Below the pieces are notes generated by a model. It was not told the origin of the DNA, made no database searches, and saw only the letters and a list, made by a program, of their open reading frames with translations. A stretch of 64,000 nt of DNA from Gordionus sp. m RMFG-2023 (lineage: Eukaryota; Nematomorpha; Gordioida; Chordodea; Parachordodidae): contig NC_088777.1 of NCBI RefSeq assembly GCF_954871325.1, positions 19,755,366 through 19,819,365 on the forward strand, in the 5' to 3' direction. This document shows, piece after piece, positions 1 through 12,500 of the stretch (its first letter is position 1; each line of letters opens with the position of its first letter). The translations under genes and the position numbers were made by a program.

Positions 1-1721
1 CTATGGTAATTTTTATTGGAGGAATTTTTTAAAGAATACTATTGGCTATTACGTTGTGACACTGTGACTGTGACACGGCTTTTATATATATTATAGATGC
101 CTTTATGAGGAAAAAAATTTGGGGATAAAATAAAATCTATAAATATTTTTCTTGTTAATTAATAGAATCTTTAAAAAAACATATACTATCATTTATTTTG
201 AACGCAATATATTGGTAAAAATATAATTTTCTTTTCAAAATAATCATCTCAACTGACAGCTCAATTAAATTCACAATGAAAAATATCAATTATGACAATA
301 ATGATATTGAATAAATGATGTAATAATTTTGGCTGAAATTAATGAAATATAGTTTAAGTCGATAAATTACCATCTTTAATATTCAATATATTTTAAACTA
401 AAAAAGAGAAAATGGATTTTATTTTTTATTATTTTAACCGATATTCTCCAATACCCAATATTATTTTCACAAATATTTGTATACTTTATTTGCTTTTCAT
501 GATAAATATTTTATCCTATTTTTGGCTTTATGACGATAGATTCGCTGAGGATGTATAATAACGTGTCTGGCACGCCATATAAATTTTGACATGCTTAAAT
601 TTTCTGTTTGTAAACCTGTATTTTCTATTTCGATAAGACTAAAGCTTTGTTTTCTGCTCCAAAAAAAAAACCACGTCACGCAAAAACTATTAATCAAGAA
701 CGCCTTCGTTTATTCCCGCTGATTAGTATTGCGAACAGTATGATGTTGATTTATTTGTGATTAATATAAGAAATAAAATTAAGTATTAATTCTAATTTCA
801 TATTGTTATTTCTTGATTAATTCTGATTCCCCAAAATAAATTTTGAATCCCCAAAAATGTTATATCTTAGAAAAGCCTAAGTGAAAAGGGCTGCCGACGC
901 CACTGTATAAGAAATTATCTTTTATTAGACAAAATTCCATAAATTAAAATCTTTTTAGTTTTTTATTAAGCGATAAGTAGTGGAACTACGGGACGCAAAG
1001 AAATTCAATTCTATAATAGATAATTAAGATGAAATATACACAGTTCCTTAAAATTATATCAAAAATATTTTTTATGACGAAAATGTAAAAAATTTACGTT
1101 CTCTTTATTTAATATAGAGTTTTATATATAAGATTAGGCACCATATATAATATATCAAACATAAACTCTCCTCAAATATAATATAATATCATGATTTTTA
1201 AATTATAATACTTTTTTAGGATGAAATTTAAAATAATTTTATTCACTTGCAGTGATTTTGCAACGAAGACCAACCACTTATTTTCTGTCATCAAAAAAGC
1301 AGAAATCCTTAAAAGAACACGCTAATCTCACAAACATAGTTTTTATTCTAATAGTTACTAACACCTGAGTGATGTTTCAGCTAGGGGATCTCAATTGTAT
1401 TTAAACCATGGGTAAAACAAGGAGACACATAATAAGTGACCCCAACTAAGAATTCTACCTTCGTCGATTTCTTTCGAAATCTACCAATTCAATTTCCTAA
1501 GCATTTACTTCTCTCTAAAGTGGCATATTCCTTTTTAATGTTTTTTTTATAAAACTAATCATTTTTTTTTCATATAATTTTTAATATATTCGTATCCGTT
1601 TTTTAAAAATTTATTATATATTGTATCTTATTTTTAAATAAAATAAAGTCGCTAAAAAAATAAAGTTCATATTATTAATATTTAGAATTTCAATAGATTA
1701 TTATTTTCTACCAAGTTAGTG

Positions 1722-1925
1722 GTGAGAGCAGTAGCGTCATTTGTGAGAGGGGAGTGCTCGAGCCCCCTTAAATATTGGAAGAGTCCCTAAATTTATAGTA
1801 GAAAATATTTATAAATTTTTTAAAATATATTTTCTAAAAAAGGTTAATTTTGGAAATACTTCCTTAAAAAAATAAGTTAATTTCTAAAAAAAAATTGCCC
1901 CATGAGATTACAAAGGCTAGTAATA
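1722..1925. mobile_element. Degenerate hAT-like MITE fragment (CAGTAGCGTC end)
   Basis: The left part reads AGCAGTAGCGTCATTTG and then GCTCGAGCCCCCTTAAATAT. The same string, diverged, occurs at 53565-53710 (GGCGTCACTAGGG, then GCTCGAGCCCCCTGAAATAT). A third related end (GCTAGCGACGCCCCTG) lies at 56437-56453 inside a LINE. The right end, near AAATTGCCCC at about 1896-1905, is approximate. No coding capacity is visible. Confidence 0.5.
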
Positions 1926-2527
1926 CCATTGATTGATGAGTGTCTTTTGACACTCATTGTTATATTACCATCGCTCAAATTAAAATGATAATCTCTTAGA
2001 GAAGAAATAATACTCAGATCTAATAATTGATCTATATTATAAGGATTAATAAATATAAATTGCGTATTGATAAAAGAGTAATAAAATTAGATATCTTCTT
2101 AGGAATGCATTTCAGAATGCTAGGAAACGTGTAAGAAACACAAATTATTAGCCGGAGAGAGGAAAGCAGGAATGCAAAAATGCCTTTTTGAATTTATATT
2201 AAATTTTGTTTTAGAAATTAGTTAAAATGTAGAATAAATATGGTAAAATAGGTTTTCACCATCAAATTTAAATAAGGTGGAAAGGGGAACATTAAAAATT
2301 CTAAAATATAATGATAATATTAAGTTGATATTACATGGTAAAAGCAAAACAACTGTTAGAATTGATTAGGTTACTGTTAAAAAGACACAGTGGCAGGCCA
2401 AGATGAAAGCTAAAGTTTATTAATAAATTAAATTAACATTATGTTGAACATGCCTAAATTTTAAAGTTTATATAGTCATAAAATAATATAAAATTGAATA
2501 TGAAATAAAATGAAATAAGTTAGTATA

Positions 2528-2630
2528 ATTCGCGATATATTTTTTAAAAGGTTTATCTAGAAATCGTGATATATTTATAAAAGGTCATATGTAGAAATCG
2601 CTATATATTTTCTATAAGGTCATTCATAAT
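2528..2630. repeat. Three tandem copies of a ~34-bp unit
   Basis: Three adjacent units of the form AATCGYGATATATTTW followed by AAAGGTCATATGTAG are readable by eye. The copies differ by a few substitutions. No gene context is evident. Confidence 0.7.
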
Positions 2631-3564
2631 TATTTTAATTTTATTTTAATTAGTATTTTAATTTAATTTAAATTTTATTTTATTTTAATTAATCATCTCT
2701 AACAGTTACTTATAAAATAAAAAATCTTAGAGAAACATAATTAATTTCACTGAAATTATTTTAAAAAAATTTTTTATTTTTGTAAATTTTAAAAAGAATA
2801 AGAACATTTTTTTCTTTTTCATTTATTTATTTATAAAAAAATTTATAGTAATCATCACATAATATTTATTTGAACCAATCATACTTCAAAAATGACAATT
2901 TAGAACACAAAAAATAAAATAATTAAAAATACAAAAAATTTAATAGCGAATATAACATTGTTAAAATAAATATTATAGCTCTATAAAATGATATGTATAT
3001 CCAGTGTAGAAACGTCTATAAAAGCAAGGGTAGCATACCTCACCTTCAGATTTTATAATTTTGTCTAATAAAATAAATATAAACTTTATGTTACATTAAA
3101 AAAATTAATATTATTCATGCTCAGGGTTGCCATATCTCCCCCCATCAGCGGGAGACTCCCGCAATTTTTTAGTTTACACGCAGACATCTCTCTCCCGTAA
3201 AACTACCACAATTGGAAATCTCCTGCAAAAATTTACCACAATTTTTTTAATTTCTCCCCCAATTTAAAAAAAAAGAAGTAATTTAAAGTATTTTAACGTT
3301 TTTATTATATAAATTATAATTTTGAAAGACATTAATTGATTATTTTTATATTTTTAAAATAAATTTTAAATATTTATTCGAAAAACATGTCTAGTTTGTA
3401 AATTTCTTTCTATCCTGTTATTTTTATCCAATAATAAATCAACATCATTTCATTCATATAAGTCAGTACAGTAGAATATATCAACATGATTGCAATACAA
3501 AAATATTCTCAAAAATAATAAATAATACAGATGCAACTACATTTGCGGAAATCGTATACATCTA

Positions 3565-3690
3565 TCATGTAGTTCAACATTCACAGAGTTATACCATCTC
3601 AATGTGGGTCGAATTTTTTTCTCATGATATTTAACGACTCCAGTATAAGTGCGAACCTTACTTGTGGCAGAACAAAAATGAGCAAGGCTT
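3565..3690 (-). pseudogene. Short coding-like segment in reverse orientation inside the hAT
   Basis: On the minus strand a frame reads TSKVRTYTGVVKYHEKK...LRWYNSVNVELHDRC, ending at a TAG near 3565. It has basic and aromatic spacing like an N-terminal DNA-binding region but faces away from the transposase frames. The matching DNA is present in the second copy near 52920-52990, so it belongs to the family rather than to a late insertion. It may be a separate small protein or an inverted piece of the N-terminus. The function is unknown. Confidence 0.35.
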
Positions 3691-3751
3691 TCACAAGTGT
3701 TTTAGTACTTGAATCCTAGAGGTGGCATCCATATGCAATTCTAACAGATGC

Positions 3752-4934
3752 ATCTAATAAGGGAAATATTAACATTTCCCTCGATCTTTCGCTATTTCAA
3801 CAAGAATAAGAACATTTCAATAAAACTGTTAAAATTATTTCCTCGGATAGTGAAAAATCCAACGATGTAGCTAGCCACATAATGGTACATATAGCTGATT
3901 CAGGGTTATCAATGATTTGCATGTCAGCCATATACTACATAATTCTTGCAAGAAGGCAATGAATGTACTATCTGTGGATGTCGAAATAATTGTGATGAAA
4001 TGTTTTAACGAATTTAGTTCATCAACTAAAAGAGTTAATGAATTAAAAGAGTTGATGAAGTGGTCTGACTTGGAATGGTGTGAGTTGTTGCGATATATAC
4101 CTATCAGATGGTTGTCATTAATACCTGCCATCGATAGAATTGTAAAATTTTACAAACCCTTAAAAAAATTCTTTTTAAATAAAGATTTTAAAAGCTGTCC
4201 TAAAATTAAAAATTTTTTCGAGTATGAAATGGCAGAAGCATATTTGGGATTCATTTCACATGTAGGAAATCTACCTCATACAATTAATATTCAGTTGCAA
4301 TCAGAATTTTCTTTATTAAAAAATATTCACAAAATCATGCTACGCTCTGTTCATCTCTACAGTTAAAATTGATAATAAATTTTATGGCGCAATTGCTAAA
4401 AATTAAAATTTTCAAATAATACTCTAATTAATACATTTTTAAATGAGGCAGATATTTTTATTAAGACAATTTTAGAATATTTACAATCAAAATTTGATTT
4501 TAATAACTCTATTTACAAATGAATAAATATTATTACCTTGGAACAGAAACCATCAATTGATGGTTTTTATAACTTAATAAATATATTAAAAATACCGAAA
4601 GACATTGATGCCTTGTTTGAGGAGATTGTAATTCTCTCTATTTTTTATGATTCACCAAAATACTTAAAGTAGTCTAAAAGCAGAGGAGAAATGGGAAGAA
4701 TTTAATCGTAATAACGATAAATTCCCATACTTGGAAAAAATACGCGAGTATGTCTTATCCTTACCTCATTCTAATGCCTCACCCGAGCGCATTTTTTGCC
4801 TGATGAGGACTGCCTGGAAAAAGGAGAGAAATCGGATTGCTTTAACAACATTAGAGGCCCAGCTAATGGTTAAACAAATATATAATATGTCATGCCAGGA
4901 ATTTTATAAATATATCAATAACGACGGTATTTAG
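3752..4934 (+). pseudogene. hAT transposase remnant
   Basis: Frames at 3752-3990, 3917-4366 and 4731-4934 together look like the body and C-terminus of a hAT transposase of the zinc-finger/SCAND3-like type. Key pieces are DASNKGNI, then HILHNSCKKAMNVL, then RWLSL...IVKFYKPLKKFF, and finally the hAT dimerisation signature in the last frame (HSNASPERIFCLMRTAWKKE, ending LEAQLMVKQIYN). The frames are separated by stops and shifts, for example between 4366 and 4731, so a working enzyme is not encoded. The region lies between the terminal repeats of the 3122-5533 element. Confidence 0.8.
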
Positions 4935-5559
4935 TTCTATTTAAAGTTCAAATAAAATATAAAATAAGTTTTAGCAATGGCGCCATAAAATTTATTGTCA
5001 ATTTTTAATTGTAAAGATGAACACATCTGCAGCATAAATTTGTGAATCTTTGTTTTAAGATTCTTCTGATTGCAACTACACATTAACAGCATGTAGTAGA
5101 TTTCCTACATGTGAAATCATTCCTAAATATACCTCTGCCATTCATTATTGAAAAAATTTTCAAAATGTTAGGACAGCTTTAATATCCTTTATTTAAGAAA
5201 TTTTTTTTAATGGTTTATAAAATTTAAAAATTCTATCGGTGACGGATATTAGGAACATATCGCAATCAACATTGTGCTGACTCAATTCTGTAAATACACT
5301 CTGTTTCTACCAAAATAAATTAATATATTTTAATAAATCAAGATGTTTTTATTTTGAAAATTAGTTACCGACTTTGTATTTATATAAACTAATTATAAAA
5401 AATAATAGGCGGATAATTAAGTCAATTCAAAATCCCTTTTTTTTAGCAATTTTTATATACCGCAATTTTCATATTTCTCCCGCATAATACCAAATTTCTC
5501 CCGTAATTTGAAAATTTTGACCTGGCAACCCTGTTCATGCTATGTTAAAAAAAATAATA

Positions 5560-5935
5560 ATTTACTACGTTATTATTTCACTACTTTAAAAAATTGAATT
5601 TTATTTTTATTACTATGTTAATATAATCAATAATATTTTTACTACGTTAAAAAAATTAATAATATTTCTAAGTTAAAAAAATTAATATTATTTATATTAG
5701 GTTAAAAATTAATAATATTTTTCTATGTTAAAAAAAAATATTATTTTTACTACGTTAATAAAAATAAATATTATTTTTACTACGTTAATAAAAATAAATA
5801 TTATTTTTACTACGTTAAAAAAAAAATATTATTAAAACTACGTTAAAAAAAATAAATATTATTTTATCTAAGTTAAAAAGAATTAATATACTTTTTAAAT
5901 TAATATTATTTTTATTATGCTAAAAAAAAATTAAT
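5560..5935. repeat. A+T-rich minisatellite with ACTACGTTAA core
   Basis: About ten imperfect units of roughly 30 bp, with core TTTTTACTACGTTAA followed by AAAATAAATATTA, run through this stretch; the best-preserved units are around 5745-5870. The remainder of 5534-6515, between the hAT and the NOP14 start, shows no gene. It must hold the NOP14 promoter, but no specific element stands out. Confidence 0.75.
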
Positions 5936-6515
5936 ATTTTTGACGTGCATTGTCACTAGTCTCAGTATAGTTGCCAAAATATACAGTAATTTTAATATAT
6001 TTGGAAAAACCTTAAAATATTTTTTAAAGGTTGCAATGCTCATAGCGTTTTTTGGTGGACTATCTATTAATATTTCACACCAATTAAATTCTAAAATTAA
6101 ATAAAGGGTTAAATATGTAATTTTTATTACCAAGATTTATGGGAATTTTAAATTGAGTTCCCGTTAAGATTAGAACGATTTTTTCGTCTAGGTACAAGTC
6201 GAGGCTTGAAATTTCAATAATATCTTTCGCCTCAACAATCACATACATTTCTTGTATTATCTTTTAGTTTTCTAAGTTGTATAATAATATTGGCGAAGGC
6301 GATTCTCATAATCTTTAACAGTGTTAACATGAGAATGTTGATTATAAATGTGATGTCTTTTATACAGTGGGCGGTATTTTAATTTACAATTACAAACATT
6401 CCATCATTTATTATTTGACATCATATGTCATTATTTATTAAATGTAATCTGTTACGCAATATATGTCAATCATCTGATTTATGCCATCCAATATATTCGC
6501 AATTTCGTAAGAAAA

Positions 6516-9500
6516 ATGAATAATCTTGTAAAAAAGAAATTTAACCGTAAAAAGCTTAAAAAGATGATAGATAAGAAGGATAATCGTAAGAATGTTATTC
6601 CTGCTATTAACCCATTTGATCGTCATTTTATTCGCAAAAAATCTAACGTTTCCAAGTCTAAACATGTGTCAACCATTCCAAAAGCTGAAGAGAAAGTATT
6701 TCATATTATATCTTAGAGCAATATATAAAGAATATTAAGAGAAAGAAAACACTTTTACAAGAATACAAAAAAAGAAACAACACTAATAAGTTGATAGATT
6801 ATAGGATAGGAGAAAAAGTTGACATTTCACAAGATGAAAAAACTTTACAAAGGCTCATACGTGAAAAACAGGTTTAAAATATTTATAATATACATTTAAC
6901 TTTATTATAGAAACAATCTAAAAAACGATTATACAATTTGAATGATGAAGAATTAACTCATACTGGTATTAAACTATCTGAAATGAAATCTTATAAAAAT
7001 GTAACAGACCTGGACATGGAAAATGATGGAGATCACAACTGTATATTTATATATCAATCAATAAAAAATTATATAAATTTTAGCTAAAATTGTATCATCA
7101 TTACATTTTGGAGGATTTGAAAATAGTAGTAAAGAACTTAATCATTTAAACAAAAGTAAACACAAAACATTTTTGGAAGAGATGATATCATTTAGCAAAA
7201 AAGAGAAAGTGAAAAACTGAATTTAATACTTACTTTATATTTAAATAGCATGAAAAGCAAAGAGAAAAGGAGAATATAGATACATTTAGGGAAAAATTAG
7301 ACCAGACATGGAAAGAATTAAGGATGTTAATTAAATCTGACAGCAAAATAAATCATATTGATAGCACTAAAAATAACCAACTTGATACTAAAAAAAGTAT
7401 TGGCAAAATTTCAAATGATTACTCATATGGTGTTGAATCATATGATCTTATATATCATGATTTGCAATTTCAATCATCAAATAACTCTGAAGTTATTCAA
7501 AGAGAAGTAATCTTTTATTATATTATATATTAAGTTTAATAAAAATTAACCTAAATATAATAAACACTTATGAAATATGTTTTACTTTGTCAAATTTGAT
7601 GGTATGATTTTTTGAGCTGATATTTTTATATTTATAAGTAAAAATATCAGAGATGTGTAGTGTTGTTAAAACGCTGCAAGTCGCGACCCCGACCAAAAGT
7701 TTGGGTTGTTTTTTTTGACCTCGACCCGAGTTCAAGCCAAAAAAAACAACCTCGACCCAAAATATGTCGAGGTCGTTTTTTTTGACTCAGACTTGAAGTT
7801 TAAGTCGTTTTTTATGACTGAGACTTGAAGTTTGGTCGTTTTTTTCGACTAATATTTGAAGTTTATTTTTTAAGGCAAATATGCTAAAATATATTTTACA
7901 AACATGTTAAATTAAAATTTCATTGAAGATGTACCATAGGAAATTGACAATTGTCATAATCGTCATTTTTGAACTTTTTTAAATTTTTTTTAGACAAATG
8001 GGTAAAAATATATTTTGTAAACATGTTAAATTAAAATTTCATTGAAGATGTACCTTAGGAAAGTGACAATTGTCATAATCATCATTTTTGAACTTTTTTG
8101 AATTTTTTTTAGACCAATGGGTAAAAAAATATATTGTAAACATGTTAAATTAAAATTTCATTGAGGATGTACCATAGGAAAGTGACAATTGTCATAATCG
8201 TCATTTTTGAACTTTTTTCAATTTTTTTAAGGCAAAAATATATTTTATAAACATGTTAAACTTAAATTTCAGTGAAGATGTACCATAGGAAAGTGACAAT
8301 TGTCATAATCGTTTATTTTGAACTTTTTTCAGTTTTTTTTAGACCAATGGGTAAAAAAATATATTGTAAACTTGTTAAATTAAAATTTCATTGAGGATGT
8401 ACCATAGGAAAGTGACAATTGTCATAATCGTCATTTTTGAACTTTTTTCAATTTTTTTAAGGCAAATGGGTAAAAATATATTTTATAAACATGTTAAATT
8501 TAAATTTCAGTGAAGATGTACCAGGGTAATTCCATACCAAATCGATAACTTTTCGGCCCGACCTTTTTAATTTCGATAAAATTTTGTATGCTGATAGAAT
8601 ATCATTTGAAAGCATCGAATCCAAAATTTTAGCTTCCTAGTACTCATAGTTCCAGAGATATCAATAGTCAAAAGTGCCAAAAATGACCTTTTTTCGAAAA
8701 ATACGATTTTTGAAATTGAGATAAGTTAAAAAATAATGATTTAAAAAATATAAGTTATATGTCATTTTGTAACTCTATTAAAGGCCTTTTATTAAATATT
8801 AAGGATTTTTTTGAAATAATATTGTTGCAGTTTTTATTTACGTTATAAATTTTAAACATAAAAATTCCTGTTGTTTCGCTTTCCAAATTTTTTTGAATTT
8901 AATATTTTCTAATTCTCTAACCTTATATCTATTCATAAAAAAAAATTTAAACTTGGGACAGCCATGGGTTTTTTAGTTATTACGATTTAAAAAATCAAAA
9001 AATAAATATTTTTTTCAAAAATAGATGGCGCTCCTTTATAAAATAATGTATTTTGTTATAATAATTATTTTTTTAAACTTTTTTTCACTTTTAAACATAA
9101 ATAATAAGATTTTCCAGCATTACTATCAGGAAAAAATATTATATAGATCGTTTGATAGGCTTACTTATTATTAGAGATCTGCAAAGTTAGGCACGGCCCG
9201 GACGGGCTTTGGGCTTAATTCTATTTAAAATAAACGGGTTCGGGCCGGGCCTAATATTTTGAAAAAAAATTCGGGCCGGGCCTAATATTTTGAAAAAAAA
9301 TTCGGGCCGGGTCGGGTCGGACCTTGGAAACTTCTTTAAATATATATAAATTTATCAATTTTATATTGAATTTTTTATGTAAAATATAAACATTTGATTT
9401 TATTTATTGAAACTAAACAACATATAACATATATCTTTTATTTTAAGTAATTATAATAATTAATTCCTGTATTTAAATAAATTCGGGCCGGGTCGGTAAA

Positions 9501-12500
9501 TTTTTTTAAAAAAATTTTCGGGTTCGGGTCGAGCCGGCAAAACTTTTTTAAAAAGATTTAGGGCTGGGCTTGAAAAATTAGGCTCGATGCAGATCACTAA
9601 TTATTATTATTGCTATATTGATAACTTGTAAAAATTAGTTTTTATAATAAATGATTAAATTACCTAAAAAGATAGTTAAGATTCCGATATCTCATACAAG
9701 AAAATATAATTGTTGAAAGATAAAAGCTAGTTTTCATGTACCTGCCCTAATATTAATTAATTTTTATTTTGCAAATATTTTGATATTAATTATTTTTCTT
9801 CTTAAAATTATTTATAATTTAAAAATATAAATGCATAAATCCTTTTAAAGAATCTAAACACTTTAATTATAAAAAGAACCTGCGCAAAGTCATGACGTGG
9901 ATGACACAATATCCAAACATTGAGGCGGAACATTATATTTGTGATAAATGCCGTAAAAAGTTATCACAAAAAAATATCGAAAATATAAATTCTGATAGTG
10001 AATATGTAAATAACAGCATCAACATCAATAGATAAAATCAATATAACTTTAAATGAATAGGAATATCTCCTATTAAGATAAAAAAAAACTAACCGAAAAA
10101 AATTATCAAAAAAAAGGCAGCAAAAATAACAAAAGCGATTACAGATATAATAATTAACAATCCAGATTCGGATAAGAACGATAATAATGATATACTCAAT
10201 AACATGAAATTACAATATCCCAATTTATCTAAAAATAAAAAATATCAATTGCTGACCATTCTGCCTCCTAATTTAAGCGCAAATAAAATAAAAACGACAT
10301 TCAACGCTACATATCATATGGCTTATAATTCCAAAATCATTTTAGAAGAAAAGGGGATTCTTTCTACTCCAAATCGAAAGCCTGCAAAATATTTCAATCA
10401 AAAACAGTTGATATTGTTAAAAAAATTTTTTTGCAGTGATGAAGTTAGTAGGGTATTACCAGGAAAAAAAGATTGCTATCTATCATTGAAAAGGGGGAAC
10501 GAGTGAACGCTCAAAAAAGGTTAGTTCTTAATAATTTGAAAGAATTATATAATCATTTTAAGGCGAGTAATTCAAACTTAATAATTGGATTTTCGAAATT
10601 TGCTAGCTTAAGACCAAAAAATTGTATATTAGCAGAGGCTAGCGGAACACATAGTGTATGCGTTTGTTACATACACCAGAATATTATAAACTTATGATTT
10701 TAGGCTGTGAATTAGCAACATTAACTAAAAATGGTGAGGATACATTAACAACTTATAGAGATGTTATAGGCGGAATGATTTGCAATCCCCCGTTACCCAC
10801 CTGTTATTTTGGTGACTGCAACGAAATCAATATATCCACGTGAAGATCCTTTGATTGAGGATCTGATAATCTATGAGATTAGAGGATATGTAACATGTGC
10901 ATATGAAAACGATTGGTGGTTAGGATTTGTACAAGAAGTGAACGTAATTAGAGATAAAGTAAAAATTAATTTTCTTCCCCCTAAAGGACCAGCAAATTCT
11001 TTTGTTTATCCAGCTGCACTAAATATCGTTTTCATACCAAAAAATAATATTTTAACAATAGTTAGCCCATCAACGGCTACTGGGCGTACATATAATTTAT
11101 CGCAAAACGAAATTTTCATGGCGTCAAAAAACTAAATTTAATGAAAAACCGAAAATAGGTAATATCTTTCATGAATTTTAATTTATCTATTATATCTTTA
11201 AAATTTATAAAATAATTTTTCGAAAATTAAAATATTTTATAAAAAAAAATGATTATAACCGCAGCTAAATAATCTCATTTCATGATATTAATGCTGAAAA
11301 ATCTTATTATTTATGTTTAAAAGTGAAAAAAAGTTTAAAAGAATAATTATTATAACAAAACACGTTATTTTACAAAGGAGCGCCATCTATTTTTGAAAAA
11401 AATATTTATTTTTTGATTTTTTAAATCGTAATAACTAAAAAACCCATGGCTGTCCCAAGTTTAAAAATTAGAAAATATTAAATTCAAAAAAATTTGGAAA
11501 GCGAAACACCTGGAATTTTTATGTTTAAAATTTATAACGTAAATAAAAACCGCAACAATATTATTTCAAAAAAATCCTTAATATTTAATAAAAGGCCTTA
11601 AATAGAGTTACAAAATGACATATAACATATATTTTTAAAATTATTATTTTTTAACTTATCTCAGTTTCAAAAAATCGTATTTTTCGAAAAAAGGTCATTT
11701 TTGGCACTTTTGACCATTGATATCTCTGGAACTATGAATACTAGGAAGCTAAAATTTTGGATTCGATGCTTTCAAATGATATTCTCTCAGCATACAAAAT
11801 TTTATCGAAATTAAAAAGGTTGGGCCGAAAAGTTATCGATTTGGCATGGAATTACCCACCATAGGAAAATGTCAATTGTCATAATCGTTATTTTTGAACT
11901 TTTTTCAATTTTTTTTAAGGCAAATGGGTAAAAATATATTTTGTAAACATGTTAAATTAAAATTTCAGTGAAGATGTACCATAGAAAAGTGACAATTGTC
12001 ATAATCATCATTTTTGAACTTTTTTCAATTTAATTGAAGCAGATAGATAAAAATATATTTTGTAAACTTGTTAAATTAAAATTTCAGTGAAGATGTACAA
12101 TAGGAAAGTGACAATTGTCATAATCGTCATTTTTGAACTTTTTTCAATTTAATTGAAGCAGATAGATAAAAATATAGACTGTAAACATGTTAAATCAATT
12201 TTTCAGTGATGTCACTTTCCTATGGTACAAAATTTTAATTTAACATGTTTACAAAATATATTTTTACCCATTTGACTAAAATAAATTCAAAAAAGTTCAA
12301 AAATGACGATTATGACAATTGTCACTTTCCTAAGGTACATCTTCAAAGAAATTTTAATTTAACATGTTTATAAAATATATTTTTACCCATTTGCCTTAAA
12401 AAAATTCAAAAAAGTTCAAAAATGACGATTATGACAATTGTCACTTTCCTATGGTACATTCTTAATGAAATTTTAATTTAACATGTTTACAAAATATATT

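Larger units (their letters stand above)
1..3121. other. No confident gene; A+T-rich DNA with transposon scraps
   Basis: No exon could be tied to a known family here. A minus-strand frame at 497-697 (66 codons, basic C-terminal half) has no recognisable motif and no convincing splice partner, so I do not call it. Around 880-904 there is a scrap reading GGGCTGCCGACGCCACTG, which resembles the end of the hAT-like family seen at 1722 and 53565 read in reverse. Confidence 0.6.
3122..5533. mobile_element. hAT DNA transposon with perfect 8-bp target duplication
   Basis: The left end CAGGGTTGCCA and the right end TGGCAACCCTG are inverted copies. The flanks are identical: TTCATGCT at 3114-3121 and at 5534-5541, the 8-bp duplication expected for hAT elements. 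Subterminal DNA carries repeated CTCCCGCAATTTTT-type motifs at both ends. Inside are hAT transposase remnants (next entry). A second copy of the left 400 bp lies in reverse at 52920-53336. The perfect duplication suggests a fairly recent insertion or good local preservation, although the coding region is broken. Confidence 0.93.
8524..11857. mobile_element. Sola-like DNA transposon, long TIRs, 4-bp target duplication ACCA
   Basis: The ends GGGTAATTCCATACCAAATC and its inverse (GATTTGGCATGGAATTACCC) open terminal inverted repeats that run for about 600 bp: left 8524 to ~9135, right ~11275 to 11857. The flanking bases are ACCA at 8520-8523 and 11858-11861, and removing the element restores the GATGTACCATAGG string of the host array. 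Long TIRs and a 4-bp duplication are what I know of the Sola superfamily. The coded protein (next entry) is of a transposase-like type widespread in insect and cnidarian genomes. The superfamily name is inferred; the element itself is certain. Confidence 0.88.

Noticed and set aside
497-697. 66-codon minus-strand frame with a basic tail
   Set aside because: No known motif, no splice context, and expected by chance in 3 kb of such sequence.
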